Shown here: in pieces, positions 29,301-40,800 of the stretch
Layout of the letters: each line of letters opens with the position of its first letter
Position numbering within the stretch: position 1 is the stretch's first letter
From: Hirudinaria manillensis
Taxonomy: Eukaryota > Annelida > Clitellata > Hirudinida > Hirudinidae
Assembly (NCBI GenBank): GCA_034509925.1
Contig: CM067528.1
Location: 4,209,001-4,273,000, forward strand
Direction of reading: 5' to 3'
DNA: 64,000 nucleotides
Translations under genes and position numbers: made by a program
The notes under the pieces: model-generated
Seen by the model: the letters and a program-made list of their open reading frames with translations, nothing else
Told to the model about the DNA's origin: nothing
The model's database searches: none

Positions 29301-32300
29301 CATAATGATGATGATGTACTACCAACAGTTTACATTATTGATTGTTATTTTGTGAAATAATAAATAAATTAATAAATTAATAATAATGATTAATAATTGT
29401 GCTCATTGAGCAAAAGCCTTAATTTTTATTTTATTTATCTTTTTTGCAGGAGAGTTGCTGGGACACATCATGTGAAGATGCTCCAGATAACATGCTAAAC
29501 GAGGTTTCCTTTATGATGCCAGATCTTTTAGTTTTGGAATTCTCCGTTTTTATTAAATTAAAACTATTTTCATAGCAGCCGGTCGAGCATTATTTTGAAG
29601 ATGAGAAAGGTATCTTGTATGAGCTTTGTTTTACATTTCATTAGTCTATAAATTCACTTTTACTTTTAGTGTCGGAGTCCCAAAACGGAACATTCCCATT
29701 GTCTGAAATCAAATATCCAATTATGACTGAAAAGTTCCATCTTAATTCACAGTCTCAAGTTTGGTTCCAATTCAATTGTTGATTAAAATCCAAACTTTCT
29801 AAGTCACTAAGAGACTGAGATCTATTAAACATTTTATTAAACCTTTAATTGCTTTATTTAATCAATATATCAGAATGAGAAGAAACAAAGTCCTTTGACC
29901 AAACCTCCTCCAAAACCAATAAGAAAAGAAAAAGCAAGTTTTGGTTCAAAAGGAATTTCTGAATCTTTTTTCTCTTATTTTGCTAAAAAAAACCTTATTG
30001 TTTTATTTATTTTTTATCTTGCTTTAATGAATTAATATTAATATATCAAATTTATAACGAAATTAAATTTAATTCTTGCCATTTTCTGAATAAGCTTTTT
30101 GGATCTAATAATAAATGACTCTGGAAAATGTATTTTATCATCAAAATCTTATCCAGGACGAGTCATTTCCGGAAAGTTCTGACGACGACCTCGCTCCATT
30201 TCCTCCAATGAAACAAGTGATTGTTAACTTGAAACCAATTGCTAATGAATTCATAATTATGGCTCTTTTATGATTGTTTTTTATTATATTATTTGTTTAT
30301 TAATTCGGTTAATTAACAATTTAATTTAACACTCAAAAGGAGGGCAAAGGCAGGAGGTCATCCTCAATTGAGAATCAGATTGGAAGTGAGTTGAAGTTCT
30401 TTTCAGTGCTAGTTTCTATCGTTTTGAAGAAAATTAAAGTTCACAGATTCATTAAATATTATTTTTATTATTATATAAATATTTTATTTAATTTATATTT
30501 TTATATTTAATATTTCAATGTTTTGTGTTCATTACTGCAGCATTTATAAAAAACAATGACCTGAGAAAAGATTCAGTGAAAGAAGAGAAGGGACAAAGAA
30601 AGAGTTTTGTAAGAAATATTCATTTGTTTACAATTGTTATTAATTATTAGCAATTGTTAATAATATGGACCTGTAAAAATTTAAGTTCTTAAAATCTAAA
30701 TTAATGTTTGCAGTGACATCTATATTTTATAGATTTAATTACATTTTTTAAAATATATGTATTAAAGTTCTTAACTATAAATGTTGGTTTGCAGATATCT
30801 GATTGGGACAGTGTCAGTGAGAAGTCATCGCACGCTTCAGATCAATCAGTGCAGGTCATATTTTATATTTTTCAAACAAGTCGATGACATAAATGCAGTG
30901 AAATCATTAAAACATTGTCATAATATTTATTGCTTGTTTTACATTCTAATTCTAAACTAATTAAAATAAAACTCTAATCTTGTTCTACTATCAGGAGTTG
31001 AAACAGCCAGATGAAACCCTTATTCCTACCTCAATCAGTCCATCTCCGCACACCGTGTTAAGATTTTGAAGATTGTTCATTTTAATGTTTTTATTTTAGG
31101 CCTAAAATATGTAATTTAATATATTTATTTAATATTTGTTTTTATTCCCAGGAAGCAGATTAAAACTTTTGACATGGCAGCCTCAATTCCTATTTCCAAA
31201 GATGGTCAGATTTCACTTTTCACTTTTCACTGGTCATTTAAGTAATCTCTTAGGAATTGAACATTTCTCCGCTACAATTTTATTCCACAACCATTTTGAA
31301 GATAACACTCTTTGTGACAGTAACAACGACGTCAATCAAAGAATCCAATAGTGAACTGACAGAGGAGTTAAAGGCTTTGAAGACAGAGGTTGGTAGCCTT
31401 AAAGATGTGCTATCATCAAAAGAAGCTGAAGTTGAACAACTCAAAAGGTTTAAATCAATTTAAACTATTTTGTTATTTTTTGATTCAATAATCTAATTAA
31501 TTAGCAAAAATCAATTTTATTTAAAGAAATTTGAAGATGATGGAAGATGAAAATGTTAAACTCAAAACAAAGCCTACAAGAGTTGATGATGCTGTGTAAG
31601 ATTACATTTTTAAACTTTATAAATGGAGATTTGCAAGTGATATTGATGAAAGATTCAAAACAAAGTAATTAAAAAGTAATCTAGAACATGGATTAAATGC
31701 TGTTTACTAATTATTAATAAAGTACTAACTAATAATATTTGACCAATAAATTGCCAAATTTATGCTTTAGATCAAATGGGACCAGTCTCCTCAAAGAAGT
31801 GAGTTAAAACTTGAACGACTTGAATTTGGATCAAGAAACATGTACAAATTCTTTGAATTAAAGCATTTAATTTCTTGTTAAGCAAGTTGACGATCTTCAG
31901 AAAGAACTCGAAAAAGTGCTGGAAAAAAACACCGAACTGAAAGAGCTGAATGAGGATCTTAGATCTAAATTAGTTTAGTATCTCCAAAGCAGATTTTAAT
32001 TATTAATTAATTAATTTAATTAATTAAAATTAAATTAATTTTACTTCTGGGATGTTTTACCTTGTGGCTAAATTCTTAAAATTTCAGAGGGTTACTGCAG
32101 TTGCAATTAAATCCAAAATCAAGTTGTGTGTTGTTTTTAATTGATAGAATCTAGGTAACAAGACATTGGACCAAATGACAGAGGGTCACAAAATGGAAAT
32201 TTCCACCCTCAAGGAGGAGCTTTTCAATCTTGAAAACAAACTTAAAGAACACCAACAAGCAAAAGTAACATGGATTCTTAAAAACATGGAAGACATAGAA

Positions 32301-35300
32301 CCATGTTATTTATGTTGTCATTTATTATTGCTTATTATTGGCTTGCAAGCTAGCTTGTGAGATTGCATTGCTTCATGAGATGCGAGTACTCCTGACTTGC
32401 AGCAACTATTTTCATAAACCTCCACACGTGGCAAATAATACTTTCATTCAATTAGCAGAAACTGGAATTAGAAGTTTCAAGTGAGACTGAACTGAGGTAA
32501 GGTGTTCAATAAATGGTCATCAGAATCAGTACCTCATGAAGCAATTAATCAAACAATTCTTAATTGTTGCAGAATGAGTCAAAAGAAATTGGAGGAGAAC
32601 TTAAAAAATCAATTGGATGCCTGCAAGGTATTCTGTACAATATTCTTTACAAACTGTTCTGATAAATTAATAATAAACATTTCCATGCAATCTTCAATCA
32701 TTTTGTATTCTTACGTCACAAAAGTGTTTCGTCTGATTTTAATCTGCCACGACAAAATCCAACATGACACACTTTTGGATTTTCAGATGCAATGACTAAA
32801 AATTTTTTTTAAATAATAACTTGTTGGCAAACACCCATGGAGTGACATTCATTATAATAATTTTTTCAAGGCTGATTAAATGTCCTGCTATTTCACTTTA
32901 TTCTGTCAAATGCCAACAAGTTCTTGGATATATACTTCAATATATACATATCTATGTTTTTGTTATTTTGTCTGACGTCTATTTATAATTTGTAATTAAA
33001 TCGTAATTGATTAAATATATTGTAGGAACATGAAAAGCAACTTGTCGAGCAAAAATCAAAGATCGCCAATATGGAGCTCGATGTTGGTATTTCGTGAGAA
33101 GCGAAAAATTGTTGTTATTTGAATATTTTAAGTAATAAATAACTGTAATCAACAGAACAATCATCTGAGAGCGACTCTCGATGGAAAGATCAATCGATGC
33201 AATGAATTAGAAAAAGAAGTTGATAAGCTGACATCAAAACATGATGACATCATGAGAGAATTCCTTGCAGAGAAGGTGGATTTCAATTGTGGATGAAATG
33301 TTGACAATAATTTATGAAACTTGTGATTTTTTATCAGGATAAATCAATTTATGTCAGTGTGAAATCAGAAACCCAGAGAGAAAAGTATGCCAACTATTAA
33401 AATTTAATGGAAATTAACAAAATGCATGGCGATGGCAAGGTTTCTGATAATCCATCTTCCCCAGGATTGAAGCCCTTCTAAAGGAACTGGAAAATGTGAG
33501 GGGAATGAATCAATCAATCAGTTCTTCATCAGAAATTCTTCTGAAGGCAGAATATGAGCAGGTATGTCATATGTTGTTTCTGTTGCTATAAAAGTTCAAT
33601 TTGCATGCGAACTTGGATGTGAAGCCTTTTTATCATTTTTGAAACACAACTTTCTTAGTCTTAAATTAATAGATGAACAAAGCCTCTGGAACCATAGTAA
33701 TAAATGAGCAATGCTATCTTTTTTTCGGTTATTTTTGTTTCAGAAAGTTTCATTACTTGAAGAATTGAATGAAGATATGAAGAGAAGTGTTTCAAAATTG
33801 AGGGAAGAATTGGATTTACAGAGGAAGAAACATGAAGATGAATGCAGGACACTCACCCTTGCGAAAAATGAGCTTTTCAACAAGCTGGTTCTCGCAGAGT
33901 CAGCACTGAAGAATGAGTCAATTGTATGATTTTTCGTATATTCAATAATCACTTAGAGCACTTCAGCTCATTGCTGCATTTCTACTGTAGTCAAAGCAGT
34001 TCTTGGAAAGTGAACTCCACCAACTGACCACAGATTCACAGATCATGAAGCAGAAACTTTCTGATGAACAAAATCAGAGGCAGGCCATGGAGGTAAAATT
34101 GATTTCTTTGAACCAGGTGATGGAAGCTTCCAAGTCTTCGTCGACAACAATTGAAAGCAAGTTGAACCAGAAATCAGATGCCCTGGTGAATGTCGAGAAA
34201 GAAAACGAGTCGCTCAAGTCATCAATTCGCAAGATTGAATTGGAAAAAGTGAAACTGGATGCAAGTCTCAAAATGGAGAGACAACTGAAGGAAAATCTCC
34301 AAGAAGAATTGGTTGACTTGAAAAATGTTGGTTTTGCTTGTTTGGTTCTTTATGTTCTATTGCAACATCACAATCACGCAGCTCACGCAACTCTTTAGTT
34401 TGTTTTTGTTGTCGTTGCGATGCACAGAAGTTGACGGAATCCCTTAGGGAAAGTTTTGAACATCACAAAATGAAGAAGCATTTGCAAGAAAAAGTCCAAG
34501 TCAGTTAATCACAAATAGTGAAATTAAATTTTTTTTTTATGTGGTAAACCTTTATTTTATATCAATATCTTTATTTCTTTAATACATTTTGTAAAAGGAT
34601 CTTATTGGCTCAAAGGATATGGCAGTGATGGAAGCTGAGAATCATAGAGAATTGTGGGAAAATGAGATTAAGTCTAAATCAAAACTTGGCTTAAGAGTAA
34701 GTAACAACTTCTGCATGAAAAATATTTATTAAACTAAAAAATAAACTTTGGAGAAGGCTATTGTTGATAACCTAGCTATGACATGAACAACTATATGTTA
34801 TAAGTGCATATTAATTTTTCATCCACATAAGCTATTTCAATTGGATCATGAAAACCGAGGTGTTTTAACCAAATTGACACAGGTTTTCTTAATTAGTTTA
34901 GTCAAAGTTTTGTTAAGAGTTGTGATTTTATTTTAAATTCTTTAGTTTTTACTGTCTCACTTTCACATTGCATGTTGTTACTAGTTTTTTTCTTTCTTTC
35001 ATTTTTACAACAGTGTCATCTATTAACATTAATTTTATCACATAACAATACCAAGATAAACGTAATACACATAATAATATTAACACAAACATTTGTCTAA
35101 AGGAAGAACATGGTTCTAACATAAGAGTGTTAATGAAAACCCACAAACTAAGGCAGTGAAAAGAGAAAATGTTCTTTTATAAGATGTGAATTGTTGGATC
35201 TAAGAGGGTCTTGATTAAACAATAATTTCACTGGTTCAATCATTTGTTAGTGACGTATGTCATTTATAATAAATGTAGAAAATAATGTAATTTACAATTA

Positions 35301-36608
35301 ATAATATAATTTACAATAAATGCATAAAAATAATGTAATTTACAATAAATGTAGAAAAATAAGCATGATGGTTGGTTCCAATCTTTTTTCTAGAAAAAAG
35401 GACTATTTATTATTATAATTGTCTTTCACTTCAACTTGATTATAATTTGTTCTGTTAAGCATAAATAGTGTTATGTAAATTATGTTAATTCTGGATCACA
35501 TTACATATTAAATTGCTTATAAAACTTAATGCCTGTTAATGTATCTTCATGAAGGAACAAATGAAATTGAGGAAGGCACTTGAGAGAAATCATAATTTGA
35601 CTGAGGAACTTGAGATGGAAAAGCATAGGTTAGCAAGAGTTTTAGTTTATTTCCTGCTGTAAAGTATTGATGTTGGTTATAGACACTTAAATTTTTGTCA
35701 TTAGGGGAAATATTCTGTCTCAGAAGTTGGTTGAGTTGAACAAAATCTCTGCCAATCATTCCAAAAATAAGGTTTTTATAAATTTGTTTTTGATTTCCAT
35801 TTGCACAGATTTGAATTTTATTTTGCATTACTCCATTCTATAAGGGATGCAAATTGTTACATTATGATTTTGTGCATTTCCTTAAGGTAAAGTATAACCA
35901 GTCCAGGTATATGATTGACACATCGTGCAAGAAGTGTAGAAAGACTAAGGATGATGAGGTCACTAACATAGCTGCATTTCTGTTTCTCTGGTTTTAATTA
36001 TTTGATTTTCTAAATAAAGGAAAGAATTTTTAGTAAAGACATAATGAAGGAGGCAGAAAGGATGAAGCGAGAAATTGAGCAGAAAACTCAAAGCGAATTC
36101 ATGGAGAAATTGCAGCAAGTATATCAATTCCTGGAAGAACAAACGATCATTAGGAGTAGGAATGAACAAAAGAGGATGGAAAACTTGGAGCTTTACAGAA
36201 ACAACTTATTTAATTCTTTGGATCAAATGGTGAATTTACAACTATGAAGTTGAAACTATGGAATTCATTTTTCATTACTTCAAATTAATTTCTCGTTATT
36301 CTGACAGACCCCATCATTTCATAGAGCGTTTGGTCTTGATGACAAGCCCAATAAAATTCAAGCATTATTTGAAGAATTAAAGTCATCTGAAAATAAACTG
36401 AGGGGCCATCTTAGTTCAAGTATTGAAGCATTTCATTCAGAAGAGTAATATTTATAAATTTAATTTATAAATACTTGCGAGATATTTAAATTTCTTAATC
36501 TCTTAAAGCTATGCAAGCACCCACCCAACAATCCATAAAGGCTATTCAACAGAAGACATCTTACAACAATTAGAAAAGAGCATCAAAACCTGCAGTTCAA
36601 TGATTTAA
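26378..36608 (+). CDS. ANKRD26-like ankyrin-repeat / coiled-coil protein
   Basis: Resembles vertebrate ANKRD26, a centriolar distal-appendage protein. The start ATG at 26378 gives MKKI, as in ANKRD26, then DLDKIHKAV just before the repeats. Early exons join in phase: 26378-26613, 26677-26791, 26904-27083, 27149-27350, 27665-27817, 27933-28036, 28315-28381, 28459-28595. They encode about five ankyrin repeats (RTPLHLACAIGN, NPLHLAIEKNNAEAIEMLL, TPLMMACYRGHKNIVLQLL) and an acidic linker. Many tiny exons (29025-31204) encode Ser/Asp-rich linkers with short Trp motifs (SCWDTSCED, SDWDSVSEKSS). From 31321 to 36444 the exons encode heptad-rich coiled coil (e.g. 31321-31447, 33744-33923, 33991-34326, 36020-36229), and 36509-36608 ends with TAA. 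The join between 29937 and 30157 is out of phase, so a micro-exon or other splice site is missing there. Confidence 0.85.
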
Positions 36609-37848
36609 TTTTTCATCATATTAATCAACATACCAAAAAAATTCGTTGTGATTTCCATAAATCTAATTCAATCCTGGCATCTTAGTCTTCAAACAATTGA
36701 CCTTCAGATGTCGAACAGGTAGGTCAGTAATGTCAGATCCTCAGGACTTCCTTCATTATTGGCTACGGTTCATTATGTGAAGTGATTCCTTTTATGGAAA
36801 TGATTCCTCGATCACCGCAAACGAAGCCGTCAAAGCGGTCCCATCAGAGGGTATGTACGCAAATTATACAAGAGATCATTAAAAACCCGGTGCAAGAATA
36901 GTCGGCTTGTAGCATAAGCCAGATGAGAAGACCGTGTTTACGGATTCGACAGAAATGTTTAATATAGCACTTTCAAAATTCGGCTACTGAATCGAAAAAC
37001 GGTGGCTTATCATACATTGTTCTCCTAAACCTCTGTGAATTGCAATTAATTTAAGTTAAATTTACAAATTTTCCCCGGGAGTAAGTGGTGGTCTAGCATT
37101 CTTTATGCTGGCAGATAAACGTAATGTATAAAAAAAACAAGCGACCGCTAAGTAATTGCTAGATGAGCAGAGGGGTCGTGCTCCACCATTCCTTTGATCC
37201 AGAAAAATTTTAGTTTGGTGGCATGGGTAGAGGTGAATTTAATCTTCAAATTAATTATTTAGCCCCGCTAAAGCGTTCTAGATCTGACGGGAACGGGGAA
37301 CGTCTACCACACCCACGCGATGCCACGCTAGCCATATTCAAAATGGCCACGAACCGTCAAGCCTTTCGATTTAAGTTGCTGTAGGTGTATTTTATAAAGA
37401 GTTTTACTGAAGTTGTTAATTAAGATTCAACACTTAAATATTGGCTATGGTTATTTCAATTTTGTTATTAACTAAAATAAATTAAAGAACCAGCTTTATC
37501 AGTCCTAAGATCCAAATTTATAAATTCTAGAACAATCGACATTTGATATTTTATTTGCTTAAAACCATTTCTTTGTAACATATATTCTAATTTTTAGCTT
37601 TAGAAAATGTTTAAATATCATTTAATCTTATTCTTCATGATGTTTAGTTTAGTTTTAGTTTTTTCAAAGTAGGATGTTTTGTTTTTTACTATTCGAAATC
37701 AGATGATTTGGATATTAGTTAGAAGTTGCGCTTAAATAATTGATTTAGGGCAAATTATGTCACTGCTTAAGGTATATATTTAGTTATGAAGTCATGGATG
37801 TAAATAGTTTTGCCTTGTAAGAATTTTAGAGTTCGTGTCTTCCAGATT
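36609..37848. other. Intergenic region upstream of SPRYD7
   Basis: About 1.2 kb between two plus-strand genes. It presumably holds the ANKRD26-like 3' UTR and SPRYD7 promoter. No open frame with content and no RNA gene was recognised. Confidence 0.6.
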
Positions 37849-40800
37849 ATGAGTTGCTTCTGCTGTTCTCGGTGGCCTTATTCAGATTCTGATCCAAACA
37901 TCGGCCATGTACGTCTTTCATCGTTGCCTGATGTACAGCTGGACCCTAACCGTTCAGGTTAAGAATAGCCATATACATATACTTGTCCCAATAGTGAGAC
38001 TAGCTTGTTTCGCAAAAAATTAATGTATTAATAAGTCAAATCAATTCAATGTCATTGATTCCTATTAATTAGTAAATTTGTATAAAAGGAATGCTTTCAT
38101 GGTTTAAATGGGGTTAAACTGTTTTATGCTAAAAATAAGCACATGTTCATTAAAAATGTGTAAATAAAGTTAAGTATATTTAGTATTATTGTGATGACTA
38201 ACATCTTCTACATGAAATTTAACAGTTAATTTTAAATTTTCAGCTCAAGGAGTTGTTATTGTTAAGAATGGAAGCAGAATCTGTGGAGCAGGTGCAGCTC
38301 TAACAAACACTCCAATTCATCAAAGCAAGGCATATTTTGAGGCTAAATTGCAATCTTCAGGTAAAATTACACTTCTATTTAGCAGCAGATCAGAAGATAA
38401 CGATTTAATTTTATTTTCTTGTTCATTTTTAAAATTTTCAACTGAGTGATGCTTATGTTTGCAGGCATTTGGGGAATTGGTCTAGCCACTCGAAATTGCA
38501 ATCTCAACAAAACTCCTCAGGGCAACGATGGAGAAAGTTGGGTGCTGAGGCATGATGGAACTTTGTTTCACAATGGAGTTGAAAAGCAAAGATTGAAGGA
38601 AGTTCCTCAAGAAGGAGATATCATGGTTCGTAAATTCTTGACCATTTGGAGGTATTAATTGATTAGATATTATTTGATATATATATATATACATATTATG
38701 CATCATCAAGTCATAATTACTGTTGTGGGATTATACGTATCTTTGGTTTTGTGCACCTCGTGCGACGAGGCACGCTTGTTTTCCGTTTTTAATTCCGCTC
38801 GTGTTCGTATCGTACTGTGTCGTGTTGTGTCGAGTTGTGTCGTATTGCGTTGATCCTAATAAACCGTGTTGATCTCGATATTCTGAAGTTATAACATATT
38901 TGGCGACGAGGATGGCTACTGAGGATAAATTTTTGACCATGATGACGATGTTCATGGAAGAAAATCGACGACGCGACGATGAACGTCGCGAAGAAGAGAC
39001 TCGCCGTCGCGAGGAAGAAATTCGTCGTCGTGAGGAGGAAGAAATTCGCCGTCGCGATGAAGAAATTCGCCGTCGTGAGGAGGAGGAAACTCGCCGTCGC
39101 GAAGAAGAAACACGCCGCCGTGAGAATGATCTTCGCCGAGACGAGGAGAACCGTCGAAGGGAAGAGGCATTGTTGCAATTGCTCCAGTCCCTGAAACCTC
39201 AGTGTAAAGAAGCCACAGAGACAGAAAGAAAATCAGATCTACTCCCGGAGCTCATGGAGACAGATAACGCAGTTTAGTTATGATCCTGAGTCTGGGACAA
39301 CCCTTTTCCAAGTGGATGGGACGGTTTGAAGCAGTCCTAGGAAATCACGCAATGCAGCTGTCGATGCAGACAAGACAGGCGCACTCGTGTCGAAGCTGAA
39401 TGAAGAGGCATACCACAGTTTTACAGATCAACATCATGCCACTGTCTCCAAGTGATTTGTCCTACGAGCAAACGAAGGAAACTTTGGAAGACATTTTCGG
39501 TGACAAAGTTTCAGTTTTTCAAGAGGAGATTCGACGCCATGCGATTGAGCATCGCACCATGACGTTCCGCAAACTGGGTACGATGATAAATAGAATGGGT
39601 GACGCTGGCTCGGATCGACACTCTGACAGTGGAAAAATTTCAAATGCCTGATCTACATAACTGCGTTAACTGGATCAAAGTATGCCGACATCAGAACTAG
39701 AATGCTGTCCAGCTGGAGAAGCAGGAAGGATGCACTCTACAAGACATGGTAAACGAGTGTGATAACATTGTCAGTCTGAGGAAAGACGCCGACATGGTAG
39801 ACGGTACCAGGCTGTTGAATGCAGTTTCAAAGAGGCCACCAGAGGAAGAAGACTCGACACATTTTCCCTAGCAAAGAAAATCCTCGAGAATCGTCCAAGG
39901 GTGCCTGCTTCATCTGTGGATCCTTGTCACATTTCAAGAAGGATTGCCCCACAGAAGGACTGCCACAGAAAGGAATCGAAATTCAAGGGCGAGTCAGAAA
40001 ATCAATACTGACCTCAGGACCAATCGAAGGTACGCCGAAGTTAGTTTCGGAGAAACCAAGGTCAGAATGCAGCTGGACTCTGGTGCAGACGTCACAATCA
40101 TAAGCAGAGACGCATGGGAGCAGATAGGTTCGCCATCTCTGGAAGGAACGACGACTTCACTGGGAGCTGCAAATGGAACGCCGATTGAGGTCCTGGGTCA
40201 ATTTGATGTTAAGTTCACCTGCGGAGGATTTTCAGGCCACGGTCGCTGCTATGTGGCTGAAAACGTTGATCAATTGTTGGGCATCGAGTGGATGAATCAG
40301 CTGCCACCTCTACAGAAAGCCTTCAACGCCATCTGCTGCAAAATTGAGCAGAAGTCAGAAGAAGAAGGGAGACAACTTGCCAAGAGTTTGACTGAAAGGT
40401 TCCCAGATGTTTTCGAAGAGGAGTTGGGCAAATGCAAGACTCGAGCACAGTTGATTGTGAGGCAGGGAGTTCGTCCGACCTTTTGCCGACAGAGGAAGAT
40501 TCCGTTCGCTCGGGAGGAAGCAGTCAACACAGAGCTGGAGCGTCTAGTGCAACAAGGAGTCTTGAAGAAAGTGGATTACAGCAATTGGGCTGCCCCGATT
40601 GTTGTAGTGGCCAAGAAGAACGGATCAGTCCGTATCTGTGCTGATTTCAAGACAGGATTAAACGAAGCACTCGAGATGCACCGTCACCCTCTGCCGACAC
40701 CCGACGAAATCTTCGCTCGTCTAAACCAAGGCGCATGGTTTACCCAGATCGACTTCGCAGACCGCAGACTTGCAGATGGAAGTCGAAGATGACTCGAAGG

